DNA of 64,000 nt, taken from Neisseria animaloris. Lineage in GTDB: Bacteria > Pseudomonadota > Gammaproteobacteria > Burkholderiales > Neisseriaceae. Within the stretch, counting starts at the first letter, position 1. Each line of letters opens with the position of its first letter. The stretch is from contig NZ_LR134440.1 of assembly GCF_900637855.1 (NCBI RefSeq), forward strand, positions 248,001 to 312,000, read 5' to 3'. A program made the position numbers and the translations under genes. Below, piece after piece: positions 1 to 7,296 of the stretch. The notes below the pieces were generated by a model. It searched no databases, was not told the origin of the DNA, and worked only from the letters and a program-made list of their open reading frames with translations.

Positions 1-1
1 A

Positions 2-127
2 TTTGAAATAGAGGCCCTTGAGCCTGAAAACCTGCAAATTGCCTATGATGATAGCGGCGAAAAAGTAACCGCCTATTATCAACAAGGTTGGCGTTTGGTT
101 TGTTTTGAATCGGTTGAGGCCGTCTGA
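2..127 (+). CDS. C-terminal end of an unidentified prophage protein (partial)
   Basis: The first bases of the window are the 3' end of a reading frame entering from the left. It encodes about 41 residues, acidic and ending in ...CFESVEAV. The last codons, GCC GTC TGA, are supplied by a DNA uptake sequence, so the C-terminal Ala-Val-stop comes from the repeat. By position, directly before a tail tube gene, it would be a head-tail completion or minor tail protein of the U/Z class, but no motif is visible. This is inference from gene order only. Confidence 0.55.
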   Translation, partial: FEIEALEPENLQIAYDDSGEKVTAYYQQGWRLVCFESVEAV

Positions 128-152
128 ATTTTCAGACGGCCTTTTGTTTTTT
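117..152 (+). terminator. Uptake-sequence inverted pair, terminator
   Basis: AGGCCGTCTGAA at 117-128 and its reverse complement at 131-142 form a 12-bp stem with a 2-nt loop. It is followed by T-rich sequence to 152. The left arm overlaps the stop of the preceding gene. Confidence 0.8.
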
Positions 153-154
153 CC

Positions 155-178
155 GCCCGCCTTTGTGCGGGCTTTTTT
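155..178 (+). terminator. Second hairpin terminator in tandem
   Basis: GCCCGC (155-160) pairs with GCGGGC (167-172), followed by six T residues. It lies just upstream of the ribosome binding site of the tail tube gene and directly after the uptake-sequence terminator, making a tandem arrangement. Confidence 0.65.
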
Positions 179-192
179 ATTGGAGTTTACCT

Positions 193-840
193 ATGGCTTT
201 GACCTTACCGAACGGCGCGACCGTTCACATTGGCGAGCTGGATGCCGAGAAAAAGGTAACAGTTGCCACAAATGCGGCAGAAGCGGTGCTCACTGCTAAT
301 GCCCACGGTTTGCAGAACGGCGACTTTGTGGTGTTGACCAGCGGGTGGGGCGAATTGAGCGGGCGTGTGTTTAAAGTGGGCAGTATTACTACCAACACTT
401 TTAACCTCGTCGGCATTAATACGACCGATGTTAACAAATTCCCTGCCGGTGGCGGTTTAGGTTCGTTTCGTAAAGTTAAGAAGTGGACGCAGCTTACTCA
501 AGTGATGGAGTTTACCACTTCCGGCGGCGACCAACAGCATTACGACCACGGATTCCTTGAGGAGGATTTTGACCGTCAGATTCCTACCACGAAATCGCCG
601 ATGTCGATCCAGATTGCGGTGGGTGATGATGCCAAGCTGCCCGGTTATCAGGCGGCGGTGGCGGCCAGCAATTCGGCCGCGGAAACGCCGATGATGGTGC
701 GGCTGAAAACAGGCGATCAGCTTGCCTATATCGGTTATTTGTCGGTTAACGAAACGCCGACGATGGTCCGTAACGAAGGCATGAAAATCAATATGGCGTA
801 TTCGCTGACGGGCAAGTTAAACCGTTACGCGGCCTCTTAA
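193..840 (+). CDS. Phage major tail tube protein (lambda V-like)
   Basis: A 215-residue protein whose length, position and composition fit the tube subunit of a siphovirus tail, the polymer that surrounds the tape measure. The start ATG at 193 is chosen because TTGGAG lies 7-12 bases upstream; the frame is open further upstream but without a better site. It is followed by the chaperone pair and tape measure in the standard V-G-GT-H order of lambda-type tails. The N-terminal 70 residues contain a VLTANAHGLQNGD stretch that resembles a small beta-rich element found in phage structural proteins. Assignment rests on size and synteny more than on a unique motif. Confidence 0.8.
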   Translation: MALTLPNGATVHIGELDAEKKVTVATNAAEAVLTANAHGLQNGDFVVLTSGWGELSGRVFKVGSITTNTFNLVGINTTDVNKFPAGGGLGSFRKVKKWTQLTQVMEFTTSGGDQQHYDHGFLEEDFDRQIPTTKSPMSIQIAVGDDAKLPGYQAAVAASNSAAETPMMVRLKTGDQLAYIGYLSVNETPTMVRNEGMKINMAYSLTGKLNRYAAS

Positions 841-878
841 ACACAGGGCGGATTCCCGCCCTTTTGTTGGAAACAAAC

Positions 879-1193
879 ATGAATAAATTGAAATTGAAAC
901 CGGATGCCACATTCAAGCATACCGTGATGATTCCCGTTGCCGGTTCGCAAGAAGGTGCGGCAGTGGAATTTGATTTTAAGCACCGCGGCGCACAAGAAAT
1001 GAAAGCCTTTTGGGAAGGTTTGGGCGACAGGCAGAATATCGACGTGGTGATGGATATTGCGTCGGGCTGGGATTTGCAGGAGCCGTTTAACCGCGAAAAC
1101 GTGTCGATGATGTTGGATAACTATCCGATGTCGGGTGCCGTAGTGATTACCGCCTATCAAGACGAAATCTTTAAAGCCCGCGTGGGAAACTGA
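879..1193 (+). CDS. Phage tail assembly chaperone (lambda G-like)
   Basis: A 104-residue protein in the G position between tail tube and tape measure. Tail assembly chaperones coat the tape measure protein and recruit tube subunits, and are not part of the virion. ATG 879 is preceded by TTGGAAAC; a TTG start at 864 is possible but lacks a good ribosome site. The gene ends ...GTG GGA AAC TGA, and the last codons form the slippery heptamer GGGAAAC at 1184-1190. A fraction of ribosomes should shift -1 here and continue into the downstream reading frame, giving a longer GT form. The assignment is by position and the frameshift signal. Confidence 0.8.
   Translation: MNKLKLKPDATFKHTVMIPVAGSQEGAAVEFDFKHRGAQEMKAFWEGLGDRQNIDVVMDIASGWDLQEPFNRENVSMMLDNYPMSGAVVITAYQDEIFKARVGN
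1184..1190 (+). promoter_or_regulatory. Programmed -1 ribosomal frameshift site GGGAAAC
   Basis: The heptamer is in the X_XXY_YYZ register of the G-like gene (gtG GGA AAC TGA). A -1 slip re-pairs on GGG AAA and continues CTG ACC GCC into the frame of the downstream DUF1799-type gene with no stop in between. Lambda uses GGGAAAG at the same junction. Confidence 0.85.
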
Positions 1194-1210
1194 CCGCCGC
1201 CGCGCGTGCC

Positions 1211-1513
1211 ATGTATTCGGAAACCGCGTCTAAAGCCGAAATGGACGCTTTCGGTTTCGGCGAAGACGACTACGGAGAAGAAGACGCAGTAGGCGTGTGG
1301 CCGTGCAACTGGCAGGCGGTGCAGCTTTTCGGTGCGGTATCGACGCAATGGCGTGTCGGTTTCGGCGGTGCATACGGTTTGGATTATCAGGCGTTGGCGG
1401 CGGTGATGGATATGCGGGGCATAAAACGCAAACGCCGTGCCGCATTGTTTGATGATATTCAGATTATGGAAGCCGAAGTTTTGGCGATGTGGCGGGAAAA
1501 AGAAAATGGCTGA
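1211..1513 (+). CDS. DUF1799-type tail protein, T part of the GT frameshift product
   Basis: A 100-residue frame if read from ATG 1211, with a conserved-looking core QWRVGFGGAYGLDYQALAAV followed by MDMRGI, a pattern I recognise from the DUF1799 family found beside tail chaperones. The frame is continuously open upstream to the GGGAAAC site, in the -1 register relative to the G-like gene. It is therefore most likely made as a G-T fusion of about 211 residues (104 from the G frame plus 107 beyond the slip site). No ribosome binding site is evident before ATG 1211. Its 3' end overlaps the tape measure start by eight bases (ATGGCTGA). Confidence 0.75.
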   Translation: MYSETASKAEMDAFGFGEDDYGEEDAVGVWPCNWQAVQLFGAVSTQWRVGFGGAYGLDYQALAAVMDMRGIKRKRRAALFDDIQIMEAEVLAMWREKENG

Positions 1514-4500
1514 TTCAAAAATTGTTATATCCGCCGATGTTTCCGGTGTGGAACGCGGTGTAGATAAAGCGAAGAAATCACTGCATGCCTTGGGTGATGC
1601 GGGGCAGAAAGCTGGCGCGCAGGCGGCGGCAGGAATCGACAAAGTCGGTGCGGGTGCGGATGGCGCGGCGAAAGCGGCAGAATCGGCGGCCAAGCGCGTA
1701 GAGCGCAGCAGCCGCGCGCTGGAAAACAGCATCAAGCGCGATATTGCCCTGCTGACTGCCGGAGGAAAAGCCAGCCGCGAGTATTACGAAGCGTTGGCGA
1801 ACCAGCGCGGCGTGGATAAATCCCGCCTTGACCCGCTGTTGAAACAGCTTGATGCGTTGAATGCCAAAACCAAGCGTAACACCATTTCTCAAGGCCAGTA
1901 CAACAATGCCTTGCGGCAGGTTCCTGCGCAGTTTACAGACGTGGTAACGCAGCTTGCGGGCGGTCAAAATCCCTTGCTGATTGCCTTGCAGCAAGGCGGG
2001 CAGTTGCGCGATTCCTTCGGCGGTTTCGGTAGTTTATTCAAGGGTTTGTCATCATTCATTACGCCCGCGCGGTTTGCCATCGCGGGGGTGGCCGGTAGTG
2101 TCTCGGCGTTGGCGTATGCCATGTACAAAGGCGGCGAAGAATCGCGCGCCTACCAAAAAGCCTTGATTTTAGCCGGAGAGAGCGCGGGTATTTCGGCAGG
2201 CCGTCTGCAAGATGCTGCCGAAGCGGCTGGCAAAAGCACCGGCAGTTACGCCGAAGCGCGCGAAGCGGTTTTGGCATTTGTGAAAAGCGGTTCCGTCGGC
2301 GCGGAAAACTACCGCCAGTTTGCCGAAGCGGTAACGCTGCAATCGCAGGCTACGGGCGAAAGCATAGACGATTTGGTTAAGAAATACACCGAAATCGCCA
2401 ATGACCCGCTGAAAGCCGTGGTTGCTTTGTCGCGTACCTACCAAAGCATGACTGCGGACGTGTACGCCCAAGTGAAAGCCTTGCAGGAACAAGGCCGCGA
2501 ACAAGAGGCGGTGGCGTTGGTGCAGAAAAAATACGCCGACGAATCGGCCGCAATGTCGCGGCGGGTGTTGGAAAATCTCGGTCTTGTCGAGCAAGGTTGG
2601 CTGAATGTCAAAAACGCGGCGGCAGGTGCGTGGGAGGCTATGAAAAGCATCGGCCGCAAACAAACCTTGCAACAACAGCTTGCCGATGTGGAAAAACGGC
2701 TTTCAGCGGGTGGGGCCGCGTTGGGCGGCAGCGGGCTTTACGGTGGTCTGTATCAAACCTATTCGCCAGCCGAGAAAAAACGCTTGGAGGCGGAACGCGA
2801 ACGAATCAAGCGTCAAATCGAAATTGAAGATGCGGCGGCGTGGGGCGAAAAGTATTTGTCCGACGCGGGACGAAAGGGTGTAGAAGCGCAGGATTATTTT
2901 ACGCGCTTGGCCACGCAGAATTTAAGCAAAGAACAGCGACGTGTTGAAGAGTTGACCGAAGCGCGGAAGCGTCTCAATGATTTGCGCAACTCCGGAGCTA
3001 GCCGTGAATCAGTGGTGGCGGCTGAAAAAGAAATCAAGCTGTTGGAAAAACGCCATGATGCGGCAAGGTTGGCCGAATCCAAGCGGGGCGGCGGCAAAGG
3101 CAGCAGCTTGAGCCAAAACCAGCAGAAATTGGCCGCGCTTGCGAAAAAATACGGCGAAGACCCTGCAAAATGGCTGGCGTTGTATCAAATCGAGAGTGCG
3201 AGCGGTAAAGACCTGTTGAATGAGAAATCGGGTGCGTTGGGGCATTTTCAAGTAATGCCCCAATATCTGCGCGATTACGGCTTAACTAAAGCCGGTGCAT
3301 ACGATTTGGAAAAATCGTTTTTAGCGGTACGCAAGCACCATGCGGCACAGAGTGCCAAGCTGCGCCGTCGGCTCGGGCGCGATTTGACGGCGGGCGAATA
3401 CTATTTAGGCCATCAACAGGGTTGGGGCGGTGCGGCGGCTTTGTTGTCCAATCCGGATAAAAACGTGATTGATGCGCTGGCTACCATCATGAGCCGCGGC
3501 AGGGCGCAGGCGGCAGTATCGCAAAACGGCGGCAACCGCCACATGACGGCGCGGCAGTTTGCCGATTTGTGGATTAAAAAGGCCAACGATTTGCAGCGGC
3601 GGTTCGCCGAAAAAGGGCATGGTAGTTTGGATTCGTCCAGTGCGGGCGGTTTCGGTGCGTTTGAGCCGTCGGCATTTGACAAATGGGCGGAAAATCTCAA
3701 CCAGCGAATCGAAAAAGCCAAAATCCAAGCAAAATTGCAGATGGAAAACTTCGGTAAAACCATTACCGAGCAAGTAAATCTGTTGTCTTTGCCTGAATTT
3801 AAAACATGGGATGAAGCGCGGCAGAAAGAAGCGTTGGAAGCGGCCAAAGCGGCCGATGCGCAAACCGATTTGAATAAGTCGGTGGCTAAGTATCTTGAAT
3901 TGGTGTCGCAGTTTGCCAAGCCTTCGGGCGTGGTGGATTTTGCGGCGGATTTGGAGTTGGCTAACCGTGCCTTGTCTGAAGGGCTGATTGATTTGGAACA
4001 ATACGCGCACTGGTTGGAGCGTATTAAGGGGCAGAAATCTATCGACCCTGAAATCATGAAAATGCCGGAGGAAACGCCGTTTCAAAAATGGGTAAACGAT
4101 GCCCAAAACAGCGGCGAAAAAATGCGCGGGGTATGGGTTGATGCCTTGGACGGCATGACGGACAAAATGACGGAATTTTTTACTACCGGCCGTGCCGACT
4201 GGCGCGGGTTTATGGTGGATATTCTGAAAATGATTGTCCGCATTCAGATTGCCAAGTTTGCGGCGGGGTTGTTGTCGTCTGCCACGGCCACGAAAGTTCC
4301 TGCGGGCTGGGGAACCAATGCCGATATAACCAATAATTTGCTTTACGAAGGCGGATATACCGGACACGGCGGTAAATACGAGCCTGCGGGCATCGTGCAT
4401 AAAGGCGAAGTGGTATTCAGCCAGCGCGATGTGGCGCGGCACGGCGGCGTGTCGGCGGTGGAGCGTCTGCGGCTGAAAGGTTATGCCGAAGGCGGGGCGG

Positions 4501-4709
4501 TGGGTTTTCCGGCGTTCCGGCCGCCCGTTGCTGCGGCAGTGGGTGGAATGCAGGTTAATATCACCATCAACCAAGGCGGGGGAGTGGAAGCAGATACCGC
4601 AGGCGATACCGAGATGGCGCGGCGTTTGGCGGCGGCTTTGCCCGCGATGGTGGAGAATTGGTATGTGAAAAACGTTGCCCGCCCCGGTGGTACATATCAT
4701 AAAGGCTGA
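1506..4709 (+). CDS. Tail length tape measure protein with lytic transglycosylase domain (lambda H-like)
   Basis: About 1067 residues from ATG 1506, which overlaps the previous stop; a longer frame from 1437 would run through the upstream gene and is rejected. The N-terminal half is Ala/Lys/Gln-rich and coiled-coil-like, and residues about 140-330 resemble the tail tape measure domain. Residues about 540-690 form a lysozyme-like lytic transglycosylase module with the catalytic Glu in YQIES (Glu563) followed by GALGHFQVMP. The C-terminal region carries GGYTGHGGKYEPAGIVHKGE, typical of lambda-family tape measures. The protein sets tail length and is ejected on infection; the transglycosylase should open peptidoglycan locally for DNA entry. 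A 26-base uptake-sequence palindrome follows the stop. Confidence 0.93.
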   Translation: MADSKIVISADVSGVERGVDKAKKSLHALGDAGQKAGAQAAAGIDKVGAGADGAAKAAESAAKRVERSSRALENSIKRDIALLTAGGKASREYYEALANQRGVDKSRLDPLLKQLDALNAKTKRNTISQGQYNNALRQVPAQFTDVVTQLAGGQNPLLIALQQGGQLRDSFGGFGSLFKGLSSFITPARFAIAGVAGSVSALAYAMYKGGEESRAYQKALILAGESAGISAGRLQDAAEAAGKSTGSYAEAREAVLAFVKSGSVGAENYRQFAEAVTLQSQATGESIDDLVKKYTEIANDPLKAVVALSRTYQSMTADVYAQVKALQEQGREQEAVALVQKKYADESAAMSRRVLENLGLVEQGWLNVKNAAAGAWEAMKSIGRKQTLQQQLADVEKRLSAGGAALGGSGLYGGLYQTYSPAEKKRLEAERERIKRQIEIEDAAAWGEKYLSDAGRKGVEAQDYFTRLATQNLSKEQRRVEELTEARKRLNDLRNSGASRESVVAAEKEIKLLEKRHDAARLAESKRGGGKGSSLSQNQQKLAALAKKYGEDPAKWLALYQIESASGKDLLNEKSGALGHFQVMPQYLRDYGLTKAGAYDLEKSFLAVRKHHAAQSAKLRRRLGRDLTAGEYYLGHQQGWGGAAALLSNPDKNVIDALATIMSRGRAQAAVSQNGGNRHMTARQFADLWIKKANDLQRRFAEKGHGSLDSSSAGGFGAFEPSAFDKWAENLNQRIEKAKIQAKLQMENFGKTITEQVNLLSLPEFKTWDEARQKEALEAAKAADAQTDLNKSVAKYLELVSQFAKPSGVVDFAADLELANRALSEGLIDLEQYAHWLERIKGQKSIDPEIMKMPEETPFQKWVNDAQNSGEKMRGVWVDALDGMTDKMTEFFTTGRADWRGFMVDILKMIVRIQIAKFAAGLLSSATATKVPAGWGTNADITNNLLYEGGYTGHGGKYEPAGIVHKGEVVFSQRDVARHGGVSAVERLRLKGYAEGGAVGFPAFRPPVAAAVGGMQVNITINQGGGVEADTAGDTEMARRLAAALPAMVENWYVKNVARPGGTYHKG

Positions 4710-4712
4710 AAC

Positions 4713-4741
4713 AGGCCGTCTGAAATTTCAGACGGCCTTTT
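4713..4741 (+). terminator. Uptake-sequence palindrome after the tape measure gene
   Basis: AGGCCGTCTGAAA (4713-4725) directly abuts its reverse complement (4726-4738), a perfect 26-base palindrome with no spacer, followed by TTTT. In RNA the loop must take some of the stem bases. It sits inside the tail operon, so some readthrough must occur. Confidence 0.65.
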
Positions 4742-4755
4742 GATTGGGTGTGAAT

Positions 4756-5094
4756 ATGTCAAAACAAACATTCCGCTGGCGGGTTGATTCCGCCGCGTCG
4801 GTAACGCACAAGTTTGCGGTGCGCACGGTTAAATTCGGCGACGGATACGAGCAGCGACAGGCAACCTGCCTGCGCCCGAAAATGCAGATGTGGGACGTGC
4901 AGTTGTCCGGCAAAAAGCCATTGATTGAAGAAATCAAGGCGTTTTTGGATGCGCGGCGCGGTGTGGAATCGTTTTACTGGCAGCCGCCCGGCAGACCGAG
5001 GATGTTAGTCAAAACCGCCGATGAATACCGCGAAACGCACAAAGGCGGTAAGGTTTATCAGCTTGCCGTGAAATTTGAAGAGGTATTGGCATGA
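4756..5094 (+). CDS. Phage minor tail protein (lambda M-like)
   Basis: A 112-residue protein from ATG 4756. The sequence RTVKFGDGYEQR is the typical opening of phage M-type minor tail proteins, which join the tape measure complex to the tail tip. The C-terminal LAVKFEEVLA also fits. It overlaps the next gene by four bases (ATGA), indicating translational coupling through the M-L-K-I block. The upstream frame extends to 4744 (GTG), which would add four residues and cannot be excluded. Confidence 0.88.
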   Translation: MSKQTFRWRVDSAASVTHKFAVRTVKFGDGYEQRQATCLRPKMQMWDVQLSGKKPLIEEIKAFLDARRGVESFYWQPPGRPRMLVKTADEYRETHKGGKVYQLAVKFEEVLA

Positions 5095-5810
5095 ATGCGC
5101 GTATCAATCAGTTATCCGGTGTGATGCTGAAAGCATTAACCGCTGCCGAACAAGATGTGTTGGTGGATTTGTGGGATGTGGATTTCCGCGCTTTGGGCGG
5201 GCAGGTTCACTATTTCTGCAATCAGGTAAACGAGAAATCGCAAGCCGTTGTATGGAAAGGGCAGGCTTACGAGCCTTACCCGATTCAGGCCGACGGGTTC
5301 GAGTTGACGGCGCAGGGTGCGGGCAACCGTCCGCGCCTCACGGTTTCAAATATTATGGGCTTTGTAACCGGTGCTGCGGAACAGTTCAACCATTTTGCGG
5401 GCGTGGCGGTAACGCGCCGCCAAACGTATGCCAAGTTTTTGGATGCAGTCAATTTTACGGCGGGCAACCCGCAGGCCGACCCCGTGCAGGAAATTGTATC
5501 GAAATACCTTGTCGAGCGATTGGTCTCGATGACGGCGGAATCGGCGGTGTTTGAGTTGGCGGCCCCTTCTGAATCAGACGGGGCATTGATACCTGCCCGC
5601 GTGATGCTGGCGGGGGTGTGTTGCTGGCAATACCGCGGCGAGGGATGCGGCTATACCGGGCGGGCGGTTGCAGACCGTTTCGATATCCCGACGGACGACC
5701 CCAAAAAAGACGAATGCAGCCGCGGATTGCTGGGCTGCCGTGCCCGTTTTGGTGATGGTGCGGTGTTACCGTTTGGCGGCTTTCCCAGTGCCGACAAGGT
5801 AGTGTCATGA
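5091..5810 (+). CDS. Phage minor tail protein (lambda L-like)
   Basis: A 239-residue protein in the L position of the tail-tip operon. It carries a C-terminal cluster of cysteines (Cys177, Cys178, Cys186, Cys209, Cys216), with the WQYRGEGCGYTG segment characteristic of the family. In lambda, gpL binds an iron-sulfur cluster through C-terminal cysteines and forms part of the tail-tip hub, so the visible cysteines are probable ligands here. The start overlaps the M-like gene by four bases and the end overlaps the K-like gene by four bases. Confidence 0.9.
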   Translation: MNARINQLSGVMLKALTAAEQDVLVDLWDVDFRALGGQVHYFCNQVNEKSQAVVWKGQAYEPYPIQADGFELTAQGAGNRPRLTVSNIMGFVTGAAEQFNHFAGVAVTRRQTYAKFLDAVNFTAGNPQADPVQEIVSKYLVERLVSMTAESAVFELAAPSESDGALIPARVMLAGVCCWQYRGEGCGYTGRAVADRFDIPTDDPKKDECSRGLLGCRARFGDGAVLPFGGFPSADKVVS

Positions 5811-6556
5811 TGAATATTTGTTTTGATGTGGCACGGCAGATTGAGCGGTATGCGCGGGCCAACGAGCGGCGGGAAGTGTGCGGGTTTGTGTTGGAAAGCA
5901 GTGGCGCGCAATGGTTTTATCTTTGTGCCAACACGGCGGCGGATCCTGAAGCGTATTTTTCGGTGAGTGCAGATGATTGGCTGCGGGCTGAAAACCACGG
6001 CGATATTGCGGCGGTGGTGCATTCGCATCCTGAAAATGAGCCGTTTTTATCGCCTGCCGACCGTTCCAGCCAAGTGCATACCGGTTTGCCGTGGATTCTG
6101 TACACGGGAGGCCGTCTGAAAACATTCCGCTGCTGCCCGCCGTTGCGCGGGCGTGTGTTTGAGTATGGGGAATATGATTGCGGTGCGTTGGTACGTGATG
6201 CGTACATGTTGGCGGGGATTGATTTGCCTGATCATGTGCGCACGGATTTGGACGGCGATGCCGAAAACCAGCAACTGATTAAACACATTGAGGCTTGCGG
6301 GTTTGTGCGGGTTTCAGACGGCAGTTTGCAGGCGGGCGATGTGTTTTTAACCTGCACGGGAGGCCGCCCCGACCATGCCGCGCTGTATTTGGGCAACGGC
6401 GAAATGCTGCATCATGCCTACAACCAATTGAGCCGCCGTGAACCGTATAATGCTTTTTGGCGCGATTTTACGCATTCGGTGTGGCGGCATCCGCAATGGG
6501 AGCCTGAAATGATACAGGCAATCGAAAACGATTTGGTGTATTCGGCGGGATTATGA
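5807..6556 (+). CDS. Tail-tip protein with JAMM and NlpC/P60 peptidase domains (lambda K-like)
   Basis: A 249-residue two-domain protein. Residues 1-100 form a JAMM/MPN-type metallopeptidase with Glu23 and the motif HSHPENEPFLSPAD (His72, His74, Ser82, Asp85), all metal-ligand positions intact. Residues 115-235 form an NlpC/P60 cysteine peptidase with DCGAL (Cys125) and His190 in GRPDHAALYLG. In lambda-like phages this protein acts in tail-tip assembly and probably in peptidoglycan cleavage at entry. An uptake sequence lies within the coding region near 6112, encoding part of the linker between the domains. Confidence 0.93.
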   Translation: MMNICFDVARQIERYARANERREVCGFVLESSGAQWFYLCANTAADPEAYFSVSADDWLRAENHGDIAAVVHSHPENEPFLSPADRSSQVHTGLPWILYTGGRLKTFRCCPPLRGRVFEYGEYDCGALVRDAYMLAGIDLPDHVRTDLDGDAENQQLIKHIEACGFVRVSDGSLQAGDVFLTCTGGRPDHAALYLGNGEMLHHAYNQLSRREPYNAFWRDFTHSVWRHPQWEPEMIQAIENDLVYSAGL

Positions 6557-7293
6557 TTACAGTTTGTTTATACGGCGGCCTACGCAAATACGGCCGCCGT
6601 TTTGATTTGCACGCGGAAACGCCTGCCGAAGCCCTGCACGCGCTGTTTGTGCAGATTCAGGGCTTGCGGCAGGCGGTACGCGACGGTTTGTTTCAGGTAC
6701 GCTTCAAAGGGCAAGACCAAACCGAAGAGAATATCGAAAGCAATTTCAGACGGCCTGACAGTGGTATCCTGCATATCGTCCCGCGGGTGGCTGGGGCTGG
6801 GCGTGCCGGCCAGTTGATAGGCGGCGTAGTGTTGGTGGTGGTGGGTGCGGTGTTGACTTATACCGGTATCGGCGGCCCCATTGGTGGTTACTTGATTAAT
6901 GCCGGTGTGGGGTTGTTGATAGGCGGCGTGGCGCAGATGCTGACCAAGCAGCCGAAATTAGATACCGAGCGGCACGGCGTGCAGCAAAGCCGAAATACGT
7001 CGTTTTCCAATTTGGATAATACGGCGGCGCAAGGCCAGCCGGTGCCGTTGGCCTACGGTTTGATTTATGCGGGTAGCCGTGTGGTTTCGCAAGGTGTGGA
7101 ATCGCGGCGTTTGGAAACGTCGGGCGATGCGGTGTTGACCGACCCAACGGCCAGAGATGTAACGCTGGATATTGAAAAGAAATTTGTTACCGGCAAGGCT
7201 GCCACCGCGCCCAACGGGCAGCGCTACAACACTGATTTTGAGAATGATTCGGTGCGTTCTCGCAACTATATATCTGTTTTAAAAAAGGTTTAG
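6553..7293 (+). CDS. Phage tail assembly protein (lambda I-like)
   Basis: A 246-residue protein in the I position between K and J. It begins with a ubiquitin-like beta-grasp segment (residues 1-85). A Gly/Val-rich hydrophobic stretch (residues about 90-135, including QLIGGVVLVVVGAVLTYTG) follows, and then the QGQPVPLAYG motif common to I-type tail assembly proteins. In lambda gpI is required for tail-tip formation but is not found in the finished tail. The start overlaps K by four bases. An uptake sequence is embedded near 6748 and is translated as FRRPD. Confidence 0.88.
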   Translation: MITVCLYGGLRKYGRRFDLHAETPAEALHALFVQIQGLRQAVRDGLFQVRFKGQDQTEENIESNFRRPDSGILHIVPRVAGAGRAGQLIGGVVLVVVGAVLTYTGIGGPIGGYLINAGVGLLIGGVAQMLTKQPKLDTERHGVQQSRNTSFSNLDNTAAQGQPVPLAYGLIYAGSRVVSQGVESRRLETSGDAVLTDPTARDVTLDIEKKFVTGKAATAPNGQRYNTDFENDSVRSRNYISVLKKV

Positions 7294-7296
7294 GAA

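Noticed and set aside
1191..1193. TGA ending the chaperone gene considered as a sequencing error or pseudogene stop
   Set aside because: The slippery heptamer in the correct register and the conserved G/GT layout explain it as programmed frameshifting.
3405..4700. 431-codon open frame on the minus strand opposite the tape measure gene
   Set aside because: It is an antisense shadow of a G/C-rich gene; the amino acid content is implausible (His/Arg-rich) and it lacks a ribosome site and any domain.
5075..5554. 159-codon frame overlapping the L-like gene in another plus-strand frame
   Set aside because: The L-like frame has family motifs and coupled ATGA overlaps on both sides; the other frame is low-complexity and unsupported.
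5807..6556. The JAMM domain of the K-like protein considered as part of a ubiquitin-like defence (CBASS/Bil-type) system
   Set aside because: It is fused to NlpC/P60 and sits between L and I in a tail operon, the standard lambda K architecture.
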